Shown in pieces: positions 35,299-45,172 of a stretch of DNA of 64,000 nucleotides. Numbering within the stretch: the stretch's first letter is position 1; each line of letters starts with the position of its first letter. Both the position numbers and the translations under genes were made by a program. This stretch comes from Geomicrobium halophilum (GTDB lineage Bacteria > Bacillota > Bacilli > Bacillales > Marinococcaceae), in the NCBI RefSeq assembly GCF_014207655.1, contig NZ_JACHHJ010000001.1:310001-374000 (forward strand), given 5' to 3'. The notes under the pieces are model-generated. The model ran no database searches. It saw only the letters and a list, made by a program, of their open reading frames with translations, and was not told the origin of the DNA.

Positions 35299-35364
35299 CG
35301 TCTCCTTGGCGTTTCAAAACTTCCTTTTTCGGACAGACTAACACTAGCCTCAAAAAGGCGAAAA

Positions 35365-36738
35365 ATGACTACCACCATTACGAGCCATGAAAATAAATTG
35401 AGCCCAAATTGTAATTGGATTGACATTTTTAGTGGTAGATTATTTAGGTATATTCACGTATACTTTTCAACGGACCTAATTGATCGATTGGTGTCGTTAC
35501 TTAGAAAAAACAACAGAATTGAAACAATGAAAGTAGGGCTGTGTGTGTTTACCCTGATCGTATGTTTTAGCTTGCTCGTTCTACTCGCGTTAGGTATTCG
35601 TGAAAAGGAACAACATCAGAAACATGTCAATGAAATTCCAATTCGAATAAACATTAATGGTAGCCGCGGGAAATCCACGGTGACACGCCTGGTTGCAGGG
35701 GCTCTCATGGAAGCAGATATCAAGACTGTGGGAAAAATGACCGGTACAGAAGCGAGCATGTTCTATTGGTACCAAGAGGAAGAGAAGCCAATTGTAAGAC
35801 GATTAGAGGGGCCGAATATTCGTGAACAAAAAGTAGCGATGAAAGAGGCTGCTGATGATGGTGCCGAAGCATTTGTGAGCGAATGTATGGCGGTGCACCC
35901 AGAGTATCAAAAAATATTTCAAGATCAATGGATGCAAGCCAATGTCGGTGTTGTTGTTAATGTCGTAGAAGATCATATGGAAGTGATGGGGCCAACTCTG
36001 GGCCACGTCTTTGATGGATTTAAGGAAACTATTCCGTACAATGGTAAAATCATTATATCTCCATCCCCGTATGTCGAAGATTTTCATATGGAAGCACAAA
36101 AGCGTAATAGCGAGGTTTATGTTGCTGATACAGATGCGGTTCCAACTAGCTTTTTACAAAAATTTGAGTACATGATATTTCCAGAAAATGTCTCTTTGGC
36201 ACTGGCAGTGGCAAAATCGCTCGGTATTGATGAAGATACAGCTTGCCGCGGCATGTTAAAAGCGAAAGCCGCTCCGGGTGTAACACGGGTACTTCCATTA
36301 AGTGACAACGGCAATGATCGGCAAATTTCTTATTTCGTGAACGGGTTTTCAGCAAACGAACCTTCCTCTACCATGAAGATTTGGGAGAATGTGAAGCATC
36401 TTGGCTATCCGTTAAACGACATCATTGTCATTATGAACTGTCGTGAAGACCGCCCGGAAAGAACCCAGCAATTTATTGACGATTTTCTTCCATATATAGC
36501 GATTGATCATCTCGTTTTAATTGGTGAAGGAACGTCCCCAATAGCAAAAGCTTTTGACCAGGGGCACTTTAATGTGAATCGTCTCCATAATCTAGAAGGT
36601 GAGTCTACGGAAAACATCTATCAAGTAATCACAACTACAATGGATCAGTCGACGATCTTTGGGGTTGGGAACTATCATGGCGCTGCAGTGCCGTTAATTA
36701 ATGAACTGGAACAACGCAAGAAACTATCGACCGTTTAG
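35365..36738 (+). CDS. pgsB: Poly-gamma-glutamate synthase subunit PgsB/CapB
   Basis: PgsB is the ATP-dependent amide ligase of poly-gamma-glutamate synthesis, anchored in the membrane. A transmembrane helix is followed by the ligase P-loop INGSRGKSTVTR, then SECMAVHPEYQ, VVNVVEDHMEVMGPTL and IIVIMNCREDRPERTQQF, all typical of CapB. The frame has about 54 residues before the usual family N-terminus. Alternative ATG 35527 (MKVGLCVFTLIV) would give the usual length of about 400, but neither start has a good ribosome-binding site. It is the first gene of a five-gene operon. Confidence 0.93.
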   Translation: MTTTITSHENKLSPNCNWIDIFSGRLFRYIHVYFSTDLIDRLVSLLRKNNRIETMKVGLCVFTLIVCFSLLVLLALGIREKEQHQKHVNEIPIRININGSRGKSTVTRLVAGALMEADIKTVGKMTGTEASMFYWYQEEEKPIVRRLEGPNIREQKVAMKEAADDGAEAFVSECMAVHPEYQKIFQDQWMQANVGVVVNVVEDHMEVMGPTLGHVFDGFKETIPYNGKIIISPSPYVEDFHMEAQKRNSEVYVADTDAVPTSFLQKFEYMIFPENVSLALAVAKSLGIDEDTACRGMLKAKAAPGVTRVLPLSDNGNDRQISYFVNGFSANEPSSTMKIWENVKHLGYPLNDIIVIMNCREDRPERTQQFIDDFLPYIAIDHLVLIGEGTSPIAKAFDQGHFNVNRLHNLEGESTENIYQVITTTMDQSTIFGVGNYHGAAVPLINELEQRKKLSTV

Positions 36739-36757
36739 CAGAGGAGTTGGGGGAACA

Positions 36758-37207
36758 TTGTTTGGAACAGAGCTTTATATAGCCCTTGTAATCGGGGTTG
36801 TACTTAGTCTCATTTATACGGAGCGGACAGGTGTTATGCCTGCCGGTCTAATTGTGCCGGGGTACCTTGCACTCGTGTTTGATCAGCCGATTTTTTTAGT
36901 GATGGTATTCTTTATTAGCTTCTTGACGTACATCATTACAATGCATGTCGTCGGTCGCTTAACAGTCTTATACGGCCGTCGTAAGTTCGCGGCGATGATG
37001 ACCGTTGGGATTCTCCTAAAAATGATCTTCGATTATTTTTACCCGATTTTCCCTTTTGAAACGGTAGAATTTCGGGGGCTTGGTGTAATTGTACCCGGCT
37101 TGATTGCGAACTCTTTTCAGCGTCAAGGTGTGATGCCGACTTTAGTTAGTACATTGGTTCTTAGTGGGATCACATTCTTAATCGTATCATTTCTTTACTT
37201 TTTATAA
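36758..37207 (+). CDS. pgsC: Poly-gamma-glutamate synthesis protein PgsC/CapC
   Basis: The 149-residue polytopic protein matches PgsC along its length: LFGTELYIALVIGVVLSLIY, PAGLIVPGYLALVFDQP, LYGRRKFAAMMTVGILLKM and EFRGLGVIVPGLIANSFQRQ. The TTG start at 36758 gives the exact family length and has GGGGGAA upstream. It forms the membrane synthase complex with PgsB and PgsA. Confidence 0.95.
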   Translation: MFGTELYIALVIGVVLSLIYTERTGVMPAGLIVPGYLALVFDQPIFLVMVFFISFLTYIITMHVVGRLTVLYGRRKFAAMMTVGILLKMIFDYFYPIFPFETVEFRGLGVIVPGLIANSFQRQGVMPTLVSTLVLSGITFLIVSFLYFL

Positions 37208-37223
37208 TTTAGGTGTGTGAATC

Positions 37224-38372
37224 ATGAGATCAAGACAAAAACCCGATTATAATTTAAAAGAGTCCATGCTTGCCCGTGCGAAGAAGCATAAGAAGTTGAC
37301 ATTACCGCATACGGTGATTGGGGCCGTTGTTTCATTGCTTATCCTCCTGTCTGTCAATTGGTGGCCAGCGGCGGATGTAGAATCGGTTGCAAGTGATGAA
37401 GAGGATGATTCCTTTACCGCATCGTTTGTAGGAGATATTATGACCGGCCGTTATGTAGAACAAGTAATGGATCATCGTGGCTTGGATTTTCTTTTTCAAT
37501 ATGCCTCACCTTATTTTGAAGATGCGGATTACGTAACTGGTAACCTGGAAAATCCAGTGTTGCTTGAAGGTGGAGAGTACGAGGCTGAAGATAAAGAAAT
37601 TCACCTTGAAGCCGGTGTAGAGTCTGTTGATGTGTTAGAAGATGCTGGTTTTTCCGTCCTCAATCTTGCGAACAACCATATCCGTGATTATGGAACGGAA
37701 GGGCTCCAAGATACACTTCATGTTTTTGAGGAATCCAATATGGAGGCGGTAGGCGCTTATACTGATTTTTATGAAGATCAGCTCCATATTGAGGAGCATA
37801 ATGGGATCGAAGTTGCCACTGTTGGGTTTAACGACGTATGGGGGGCTTCAGGCAGCGAAGGTGTTGGAGATGCAAGCCCCGAAGAAGCATTGAATTTGAT
37901 TGATAGGGCAAATCAGGAGGCAGATTTAGTTGTCGTCCACCTTCATAGTGGCGTTGAGTATACCAGTACACCGACCGAGCGGCAGGAATCATTAACGAAA
38001 GCTTATGTTGATGCAGGGGCTGACATAGTCGTTGGAGCTCACCCGCACGTGCTGCAGTCAGTCGAAGTTTATAATAACGGAATTATCTTTTATTCACTTG
38101 GAAACTTTGTGTTTGATCAAGGGTGGACGAGGACGAGGGACACTGCTCTTGCTCAATACGAATTAGGGGAAGATGGAATGGCTGAAATTGAGCTTGTTCC
38201 TTTTCGCATCCATGAGGCACAACCACGTCCAATTGACGGTCTTGGAGAATCTTATTATCGGGAGCGTATTTTCCAACAATTGACCAAGGATACAACAGAT
38301 GACTCTGTATATGAAAAAACGGAGGACGGTCGACTTATATTCGAGGTTGATCATTCACATGTGCTAGAATAA
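37224..38372 (+). CDS. pgsA: Poly-gamma-glutamate synthesis protein PgsA/CapA
   Basis: CapA-family protein of 382 residues: a cytoplasmic basic N-terminus, one membrane helix (about 30-47), then an external calcineurin-like fold. It has SFVGDIMTGRYVEQV, NLANNHIRDYG, VVHLHSGVEYTSTPTERQ and VGAHPHVLQSVE, the conserved metal-site-like motifs. It is thought to take part in polymer transport or synthase function. It follows pgsC by 16 bases. The domain is rich in Asp and Glu, suiting high salt. Confidence 0.95.
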   Translation: MRSRQKPDYNLKESMLARAKKHKKLTLPHTVIGAVVSLLILLSVNWWPAADVESVASDEEDDSFTASFVGDIMTGRYVEQVMDHRGLDFLFQYASPYFEDADYVTGNLENPVLLEGGEYEAEDKEIHLEAGVESVDVLEDAGFSVLNLANNHIRDYGTEGLQDTLHVFEESNMEAVGAYTDFYEDQLHIEEHNGIEVATVGFNDVWGASGSEGVGDASPEEALNLIDRANQEADLVVVHLHSGVEYTSTPTERQESLTKAYVDAGADIVVGAHPHVLQSVEVYNNGIIFYSLGNFVFDQGWTRTRDTALAQYELGEDGMAEIELVPFRIHEAQPRPIDGLGESYYRERIFQQLTKDTTDDSVYEKTEDGRLIFEVDHSHVLE

Positions 38373-38405
38373 AAGCTATGTATGATGGAAGAAGGAGGTC
38401 GCGAT

Positions 38406-40106
38406 TTGTCACGTAAAATGACAGTGGTTTTGTCGATGGCTGCGCTCCTATTGGTAGTCATCGGCTATCTAATTGGTCAAGATGACGGTGAAGAGCAGGC
38501 TGATAATGATACGGAATTCAGCGCGGACGATGGTGAAGATGGAGGACAAGTCGATTTTGATGGAGATGTTGGTGTCAGCACATCGCATCCACTCGCTCAA
38601 GAAGTTGGAGAGGAAGTTCTTCAAGATGGGGGAAACGCCGTTGATGCTGCGATTGCTATATCTCTAGCCCTTGGAGTTGTTGAACCATTCGGTTCAGGTA
38701 TTGGCGGGGGCGGAGCGATGTTGATCCTTGACGATCCATCAGAGACACCGCATTACTATGATTATCGGGAAATGTCACCGTCTGTTGAGAATAATGAAGA
38801 TGTTATCAACTTTGCAGGAACGCCAGGTTTTTTGAAAGGAATGGATCAGATTCATGAGGACCATGGTTCTCTCGATATGGAACGCCTGGTTAATCCTTCA
38901 ATTGAGTTGGCGGAAGAAGGATTTGATGTTGATCCCATGTTAGCCAACCGGCTGTTTTATGCAGGCACCCTGGAAGATCCAGATGGCCGGATTGATCAAT
39001 CAGCTGCAGAACCTTTTTATCCCAACGATCGTCCCATTCGAGAAGGAGAACCACTTGAACAACCTGACCTTGCAGAAACGTTAACTCACCTAAGGGATCA
39101 TGGGTTTGAAGAATTTTATACAGGCCAGTTGGCTTCTGAAATTGCAGCAGAAGATACCTCGAGTATAACCGAAGAGGATTTGGCGGCTTATGAAGTGTTG
39201 GATGAAGAAGAACCGGCTTCGGGAGAATTCTATGGACACCAAGTCTATTCTTCCGCTCCTCCGACTTCCGGAGTAACGTTCATCCAAATGTTGCAAATGG
39301 CTGAACAGCTGCAGGTTGGGGATGTAGAACCAGACTCTGCTTCATTCGCCCACCTATTTACAGAAATTAAAAAGCAAGCATATTCGGATCGGCTCTCAGA
39401 AATCGGAGATCCAAGTCATACAGATATTAATACCAATGAATTAACAAGTGAAGAATGGACGAACCAGTTAGCTAATGAGATCAACAGTTCTCAAGTGAGC
39501 ATGGGAATGGATCAACTTGATGCCCCTGCTGAAATAAATGATCATTCCAATACCACCCATATTGTCGTTGTTGACGATGAAGGCCGAATGGTTTCAGCGA
39601 CAAATACACTTAGTAATTTCTTTGGTTCTGGTCAAATGACGGAGGCTGGATTTTTTCTCAATAACCAAATGAGTAACTTTGCTGAAAGTGAAACCTCTCC
39701 GAATGCATATGAACCCCATAAACGTGCGCGTAGTTTCATCGCACCATCGATTATTATCAGTGATGATCAACAGGAAGTTATGGGTATAGGGAGCCCAGGC
39801 GGGAGAAGGATTCCACAAATTTTAAGCCAAGTAATCATTAATACAGAACGTTTTAATGACATTGATGAGGCAATGGAATACCCCCGTTTTGTTCATGAAG
39901 AAGATGATATTACTGAAGAAGACCAGATACAAATGGAAGGCAGTTGGGGGGATGATGAGAGCAGAGCTGAATTGCAAGAGTATGGGTATAACACTATAGA
40001 AAACGAAGATACGAGTGTTTTCTTCGGCGGGATCATTGATCTAACCGTTAACCATGAAGAAGGAACCGTTGAATCAGCAGAAGATCAACGCCGCGTTCTT
40101 GATTAA
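38406..40106 (+). CDS. Membrane-anchored gamma-glutamyltransferase (CapD-like)
   Basis: This Ntn-hydrolase of the gamma-glutamyltranspeptidase family has 566 residues and an N-terminal membrane anchor. The autocleavage site and new N-terminal Thr are in HSNTTHIVVVDDEG (about residue 384). The GNAVDAAIAISLALGVVEPFGSGIGGGG and GSPGGRRIPQ motifs are also present. In the B. anthracis capsule operon CapD of this family cuts and anchors the polymer, and by position this gene should do the same. TTG 38406 is the start, because AAGGAGGT is ideally placed before it. Confidence 0.9.
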   Translation: MSRKMTVVLSMAALLLVVIGYLIGQDDGEEQADNDTEFSADDGEDGGQVDFDGDVGVSTSHPLAQEVGEEVLQDGGNAVDAAIAISLALGVVEPFGSGIGGGGAMLILDDPSETPHYYDYREMSPSVENNEDVINFAGTPGFLKGMDQIHEDHGSLDMERLVNPSIELAEEGFDVDPMLANRLFYAGTLEDPDGRIDQSAAEPFYPNDRPIREGEPLEQPDLAETLTHLRDHGFEEFYTGQLASEIAAEDTSSITEEDLAAYEVLDEEEPASGEFYGHQVYSSAPPTSGVTFIQMLQMAEQLQVGDVEPDSASFAHLFTEIKKQAYSDRLSEIGDPSHTDINTNELTSEEWTNQLANEINSSQVSMGMDQLDAPAEINDHSNTTHIVVVDDEGRMVSATNTLSNFFGSGQMTEAGFFLNNQMSNFAESETSPNAYEPHKRARSFIAPSIIISDDQQEVMGIGSPGGRRIPQILSQVIINTERFNDIDEAMEYPRFVHEEDDITEEDQIQMEGSWGDDESRAELQEYGYNTIENEDTSVFFGGIIDLTVNHEEGTVESAEDQRRVLD

Positions 40107-40134
40107 ATAAGTGAAGGTAAATGAGGAGAGAACG

Positions 40135-40845
40135 ATGCAGAAAATGTTAAAAAGAATACTCCCCTTTGTTATTGTTGTTATACTTGTCTTCACCCTTTAT
40201 AGCTTACAATATGAAGATACGCTTAGTGTAGAAGAAGAAGAATCGATTGAAGAATTCACTGAACAACAGGAAGAACAAGAGGAACGATTAGCGACCTTAC
40301 AATCCACGTTTAATAACGAACGCTTTGAAGACGAAGCTCAAGATGTTATGAATCAATTCTTAGAAGGTGACCCGATTGAAGTCGCTGTAGTTTTCGCTTC
40401 TGAGACCCAAGAGAGTGATGATTGGACGGATCAGTTCGCTGAAGGGTTAGAATCCTATTACGGAGCCACCAGTTTTGATGTGCAGAACATCTCAATGGAA
40501 GATATGGATCATAACACCTCTTCAGTGGATTTTGTGCAACAGGAAGGATGGACAGAGTTACAAAATTATGATGTTGTCATTTATGAGCCTCTGGCCCATA
40601 CGGATGCCGGAATTTTGCCGATGGAGCAAACGCTGCAATTGACAAATCAGATCATTAATGAATTCGATGGTTATCCGGTCTTGAAAATCCCTACTAGAAA
40701 CTCTCAGGAATGGGTTACATTTGCTGAAGAGGAAGACATTCAATATGTGAATCCTTATAGTGTGGGGGGAGATAATCCTGCTTTCACACAGGCGGATCCG
40801 GAAGACGTTAGTGAATCATTTTTGCATTACTTTACTGATGCGTAA
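40135..40845 (+). CDS. Membrane-anchored SGNH-like protein, last gene of capsule operon
   Basis: The 236-residue product has a cationic N-terminus, one membrane helix (residues 6-22), a Glu-rich coiled-coil stretch (30-60) and an extracellular alpha-beta domain. The segment IEVAVVFASETQESDDW, then YDVVIYEPLAHTD, suggests an SGNH/GDSL-like fold, but the catalytic Ser and His cannot be confirmed. It occupies the position of the small fifth gene (capE/pgsE) in Bacillus clusters but is not similar in size. The ATG at 40135 follows GAGGAG. A terminator closes the operon. Confidence 0.6.
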   Translation: MQKMLKRILPFVIVVILVFTLYSLQYEDTLSVEEEESIEEFTEQQEEQEERLATLQSTFNNERFEDEAQDVMNQFLEGDPIEVAVVFASETQESDDWTDQFAEGLESYYGATSFDVQNISMEDMDHNTSSVDFVQQEGWTELQNYDVVIYEPLAHTDAGILPMEQTLQLTNQIINEFDGYPVLKIPTRNSQEWVTFAEEEDIQYVNPYSVGGDNPAFTQADPEDVSESFLHYFTDA

Positions 40846-40847
40846 AA

Positions 40848-40884
40848 AAAGAGCATTCTTCCCGATGGGAGGAATGCTCTTTTG
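40848..40884. terminator. Bidirectional terminator after capsule operon
   Basis: AAAAAGAGCATTC and GAATGCTCTTTT arms separate the convergent capsule operon and the serine hydrolase gene. Confidence 0.9.
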
Positions 40885-40899
40885 TTGATAAATCTTTCC

Positions 40900-42078
40900 T
40901 TAATCCTGTTCCGACAAATGTCGCGTGATTTCACGAAAAACCGCTATGGTTTCGAGTTCATGATCTTCAAAGTCAGCATCGATGCTTGTCTTCACGATGA
41001 TTGTATTTTGATCAGGATGCACATAAATGTATTGTCCCCAGATTCCAATGGCAAGAAAATCTTTATTTTCATGGTGGGGGACCCACCATTGATATTGGTA
41101 GCCAAGTGTCTGATTGTCTTTCAGGTGCGCCGCTGTTGAGGTCGTTGATGCTTCGACCCAATATTGGGGGATGATCTGTTTACCTAACCAGTATCCTTTC
41201 TGTTGATATAGACGGCCGATTTTTGCATAATCACGTAAGGTTGCATTTAGCCCGCAAAATGACAAGTCCGTGCCTAAACGGTCTTGATTCCAGAAAGCAT
41301 CATATTCTGTACCGATTTCCTGCCATATTTTTCTTTCTAGATATTGAGAAGGCTCCATCCCTGTGACATTACGGATAATCATACCAAGCACTTGGGTATC
41401 CATGCTTACATAAGCGAAACGTTCGCCAGATGGCCGCGAAGATTTTATTTTTTTCATATAATGGTCTATCGATCGGTTAAAAATGAGTATATGGTAAAAC
41501 ACTTGTTTAATATCAGAAAAGATCTGATGATAGTTTTCATTGAAATGGACCCCGGAAGCCATCATCAGTGCATGTTCGATGGGAACGTTTTCATATCCGC
41601 TTCCGGTAAGTTCTGGAACGTAATCGGTAATAGGATCATGGATACTGCTTATCCGGCCTTCAGCAATTGCGATTCCAATCATTGCAGAAATCACTGATTT
41701 GGCCATCGACCATGATGTGAATTTTGATGTGCGATCACTCCCCTGAAAGTAAGACTCAGAGATGATCTCGTCATCTTTAATGACGAGAAAGCCCGTCGTG
41801 TCAGTATCTGCAAGCCAATTGTTTAACCGCTTTGTTTCGCCTTTAAACGAATATGTATCCGGTAAAGTAAAGGAGCTTATATTTTCTTGAAAAGAAAAAG
41901 GTTTCTCGGCTCGGCGGATCGTTGCACTGGGTAGCACTTGATCCATATGGCGAAAATGGTGGGCACGCTTATGTTCATGAAATAAGGTAAGGGCGTTCCA
42001 GTTCTTTGCTGCTTGTGTCACAGTGTATAGAGCAGCTGCCGTAAATCCAATGGCGCTTGCTTTTTTTAATTTTCCCAT
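40900..42078 (-). CDS. Serine hydrolase, class C beta-lactamase/NylB-like
   Basis: The 392-residue protein has an N-terminal hydrophobic anchor, then a beta-lactamase-fold domain with SxxK nucleophile SMAK (Ser 124, Lys 127) and a tyrosine in FAYVSMDTQVLGMII (YxS form). This is the pattern of 6-aminohexanoate-dimer hydrolase-like esterases and not of true AmpC. The C-terminal GIWGQYIYVHP replaces the KTG box, again as in NylB-type enzymes. Substrate unknown; esterase or amidase activity is the safest guess. It is a single gene facing the capsule operon. Confidence 0.85.
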   Translation of the reverse strand: MGKLKKASAIGFTAAALYTVTQAAKNWNALTLFHEHKRAHHFRHMDQVLPSATIRRAEKPFSFQENISSFTLPDTYSFKGETKRLNNWLADTDTTGFLVIKDDEIISESYFQGSDRTSKFTSWSMAKSVISAMIGIAIAEGRISSIHDPITDYVPELTGSGYENVPIEHALMMASGVHFNENYHQIFSDIKQVFYHILIFNRSIDHYMKKIKSSRPSGERFAYVSMDTQVLGMIIRNVTGMEPSQYLERKIWQEIGTEYDAFWNQDRLGTDLSFCGLNATLRDYAKIGRLYQQKGYWLGKQIIPQYWVEASTTSTAAHLKDNQTLGYQYQWWVPHHENKDFLAIGIWGQYIYVHPDQNTIIVKTSIDADFEDHELETIAVFREITRHLSEQD

Positions 42079-42178
42079 CGTAATGTGATCCCTCCGATCA
42101 TTTACTTTTTACGATAGCGTTTTTATTACGGATTGTCCAATGATAGAAATATACCTATCCATCGTGTTTAAAAGCAGG

Positions 42179-42206
42179 AAACCTGAGTGTTCATACACTC
42201 AGGTTT
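42179..42206 (-). terminator. Terminator of the mnt operon
   Basis: A perfect AAACCTGAGTG / CACTCAGGTTT hairpin overlaps the stop codon of mntD and is followed on the minus strand by CCTGCTTTTAAA. Confidence 0.8.
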
Positions 42207-43089
42207 CAATGTCAACTTGTTGAATTTTCCTTTGTGAAAATCGTTTGGCGATGATCCCGTGGGTGGGGGAGAAAATAAAGGCAAGTAAGAATAGAACCCC
42301 TGCCATCGTCGCCATCATTCCGGCGATGGATGCATTGAGCCAGGCAGCAATGAAATAGCCCGTAACGGCTGCTATAACACCAAATACTGCACTGAGGATA
42401 AACATCATGTGTAGTCGCTCTGTCAATAAATATGCGGTTGCCCCTGGGGCAATCAACATCGCAACGACAAGAATCGCACCAACAGCGTCAAAAGATGCAA
42501 CGGCTGTGATAGATGTCATCCCCATCAGCACATAATGAAGGAGACCGACAGGAAGACCAAGTGCTGCTGCAAGACCCGGGTCGAAAGAACTGAGTTTAAA
42601 TTCTTTATATAAAAGGAGGATCAGAAACAGGTCAATAATAAGGACAAAGCCGAGCATCCAAACAGCTTGAGGTATGCCCTCAATCCCAAACCAATCCACA
42701 GTCATCCAGGGGATGAAAGCAATCTCTCCCATGATAGAATGTTCTACATCTATGTGAACGTCCCGCGCAAACATAGAAACGAGAATGACCCCAATGGCGA
42801 AAAGGAATGTGAAAACGACCCCAATGGCTGCATCCGATTGTACGCCTGCAGAGTTTAGCAGTTGTACGAACACTGTTGTGAGTACACCGACGATGGCAGC
42901 ACCAATGAACATATAGAAGCCGTCGAGTGAATTCGTAATTAGATAGGAGGAAATAATTCCCAGTAGAACAGTATGACTAATGGCATCAGAAAGCATTGCC
43001 ATTTTTCTTAAGATGAGAAGGACCCCGACGATCCCACAACTGATGCCAACGAGAGAGGCGGTTAAAAGGATCCAGAATGTATATGTCAT
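42199..43089 (-). CDS. mntD: Manganese ABC transporter permease MntD
   Basis: This 296-residue ABC-3 family permease has about eight helices. It carries GISCGIVGVLLILRKMAMLSDAISHTVL (the conserved coupling region) and SFDAVGAILVVAMLIAPGATAYLLT. It pairs with MntC. It is the last gene of mntABCD and overlaps the stop of mntC by four bases. Confidence 0.92.
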   Translation of the reverse strand: MTYTFWILLTASLVGISCGIVGVLLILRKMAMLSDAISHTVLLGIISSYLITNSLDGFYMFIGAAIVGVLTTVFVQLLNSAGVQSDAAIGVVFTFLFAIGVILVSMFARDVHIDVEHSIMGEIAFIPWMTVDWFGIEGIPQAVWMLGFVLIIDLFLILLLYKEFKLSSFDPGLAAALGLPVGLLHYVLMGMTSITAVASFDAVGAILVVAMLIAPGATAYLLTERLHMMFILSAVFGVIAAVTGYFIAAWLNASIAGMMATMAGVLFLLAFIFSPTHGIIAKRFSQRKIQQVDIET

Positions 43090-44384
43090 CGGTTTATCCT
43101 CTCCGTTTCAGGAAGCCTGTGCAGTAATTTTGGCTGCAACTGATGCTCTTTCAATAAATGATCTAAGCTATTACGGTCATCTTCAGGGATCGATAGGAAA
43201 TCCCAATTGTAGTGTTCCATTGGCAGGCTGGCAAATTGGAGTTCATGCATGGCATACATTTGCATCAAGCGATTGTTAAGGGTCACACGATGGGCGCGTT
43301 CACAGCCAGATAGAGTTAAAGAATAGCCATTTTTATAGGCCTCCACATCACCTGATTTTTGCAAGTTCGCTACCGCCTTCTTAAATCTAAAGTCTGATAA
43401 AGGACGTAGTGCCTCTAGCGCCTCACGCGAAAAAGCATCAATTGTTTCCGTTTTTTCATATTGTTCTTCCGTCCGTTCATAAAGACTTTGTAATATCTGT
43501 TCTTGAGCGGTTCGCTTACGCAGTTGATATAAACGCCAGGCTTTTACGAATAACCCTCTTTCCGGAGCAATCACAAGCGAGATCAAAAACAACGTACAAG
43601 CGGAAACTACAATCAGCGGCCCGGTTGGCATGCCAGTAATCGGAGCTGAGATAAATGTTCCAAGGCCTCCAGAAAGAGCGCCGACAAGTCCTGATATAAT
43701 CACCATATGATCTAGGCGATTCGTCCAATAACGGGCGGTGATCGGCGGAGCGATTAGCATTGCGGCCATTAAAACCACCCCGACAGCCTGAAGCCCAATC
43801 ACAACGGCAGTAACAATCATCGTCATTAATAATCCATTTAGAACGGTCGTAGGCAGACCAAGTCCTTGAGCAAACTCCCGATCAAAGATTAATAATTTCA
43901 ATTCTTTAAAGAGCAAAAGGGTAATGACTAGTAAAATCACTGCAACAATGGCTATGACACGTACATCCCCACTCACCATAGCAGCCGCTTGCCCAAAAAT
44001 AAACTCATCTAGACCACTTTGATTGCCGGATGGAAGTCTATTAATAAAGGTCATGAGTACGATGCCGACCCCGAAAAAAACAGATAGGATAAGTCCAATT
44101 GCGGTATCCATCTTTAAACGTGTATGACGAACAATCGCCTGAATGCAGTATGTGCCTATATAAGCAGAGATACCGGCCCCGAGTAAAAGTGCGCCCATCA
44201 TTTTTTCACCGGTGATGAGAAATGCGATACATATTCCGGGGAGAGCTGCGTGACTCATGGCGTCCCCGATGAGGCTTTGCCTGCGTAATAGGGCAAAACT
44301 CCCGAGTACACCGCTGGTTATTCCAAGTAAGGTTGTACCGAATAATACCCATTGGGTGTTCGGGTCCATGAGTAAATTAAGCAA
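43086..44384 (-). CDS. mntC: Manganese ABC transporter permease MntC with C-terminal regulator-like domain
   Basis: The N-terminal 285 residues are an ABC-3 permease ([15 protein letters not shown]-like coupling helix, [19 protein letters not shown]). It continues into a C-terminal extension of about 145 residues after [20 protein letters not shown]. This tail has winged-helix-like character ([24 protein letters not shown]), as in B. subtilis MntC, and probably derives from an MntR/DtxR-type protein. The frame is open to 44414, but TTG 44384, after AAGAAGGGG, fits best, and ATG 44369 is another choice. It overlaps mntB. Confidence 0.88.
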   Translation of the reverse strand: MLNLLMDPNTQWVLFGTTLLGITSGVLGSFALLRRQSLIGDAMSHAALPGICIAFLITGEKMMGALLLGAGISAYIGTYCIQAIVRHTRLKMDTAIGLILSVFFGVGIVLMTFINRLPSGNQSGLDEFIFGQAAAMVSGDVRVIAIVAVILLVITLLLFKELKLLIFDREFAQGLGLPTTVLNGLLMTMIVTAVVIGLQAVGVVLMAAMLIAPPITARYWTNRLDHMVIISGLVGALSGGLGTFISAPITGMPTGPLIVVSACTLFLISLVIAPERGLFVKAWRLYQLRKRTAQEQILQSLYERTEEQYEKTETIDAFSREALEALRPLSDFRFKKAVANLQKSGDVEAYKNGYSLTLSGCERAHRVTLNNRLMQMYAMHELQFASLPMEHYNWDFLSIPEDDRNSLDHLLKEHQLQPKLLHRLPETERINR

Positions 44385-45129
44385 AGGGGACCCCTTCTTC
44401 CTCTTTTTGGTCAAGAAATGTTAACTTTCCACCATACGTTTTTTGCAATAAGTCGGAGGTAAAGGTTTCATTTGTTGGCCCAAAAGCAATCTTACGAACG
44501 TTTAAAAGCATAACCCAATCAAAGTAATCTTTCACTGTTTGCAAGTCATGATGGACGACAATGACTGTTTTCCCCTGCTCTCTTAGCTCACTTAATAACT
44601 GGACGATCGCTTTTTCCGTGGCGGCATCAACGCCGATAAATGGTTCATCCATAAAGTAGATGTGAGCATTTTGTGCAAGCGCCCGTGCAAGAAAGACCCG
44701 TTGTTGCTGGCCGCCGGAGAGTTGACTGATTTGCCGGTTTGCATACTGCTCCATCCCGACTTTTTCCAGACAAGACATGGCCTCTTTAACATCATTTTTT
44801 TTGGGTCTTCGAAATAACCCGATTTGTCTGTAACGGCCCATGAGTACCACGTCAAGAGCACTCGTCGGGAAATCCCAGTCAACAGAACCCCGTTGCGGGA
44901 CATAACCGACGATTTGGCGCTGTTTTCGATACGTTTTCCCATAAATATTTACGTCTCCAGAAGCCTTAGGTACGAGCCCGAGAATCGATTTTAATAATGT
45001 TGATTTGCCCGCACCATTGGGACCAATGATTCCTATGAGTTTCCCTTCAGGTGCTTCAAAACTTACACTTTGAAGTACGGGTTTGCGGTGATACGCAACC
45101 GTAATATTATTCGCAGTTATTGGGTTCAT
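44377..45129 (-). CDS. mntB: Manganese ABC transporter ATPase MntB
   Basis: The 250-residue ATPase has Walker [12 protein letters not shown]-loop [12 protein letters not shown], signature [15 protein letters not shown], Walker B IYFMDEP and switch VVHHDL. The [22 protein letters not shown] segment is characteristic of manganese and zinc importers. It lies between the binding protein and the permeases, as in mntABCD. Confidence 0.93.
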   Translation of the reverse strand: MNPITANNITVAYHRKPVLQSVSFEAPEGKLIGIIGPNGAGKSTLLKSILGLVPKASGDVNIYGKTYRKQRQIVGYVPQRGSVDWDFPTSALDVVLMGRYRQIGLFRRPKKNDVKEAMSCLEKVGMEQYANRQISQLSGGQQQRVFLARALAQNAHIYFMDEPFIGVDAATEKAIVQLLSELREQGKTVIVVHHDLQTVKDYFDWVMLLNVRKIAFGPTNETFTSDLLQKTYGGKLTFLDQKEEEGVPFA

Positions 45130-45172
45130 GGTGTTACGCTCCTTTTAACATCCCCTTGTTCTTACTGGACAG

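Noticed and set aside
40900-42078. Antibiotic-resistance class C beta-lactamase
   Set aside because: The YxN and KTG motifs of AmpC are absent; the pattern is that of NylB-type esterases.
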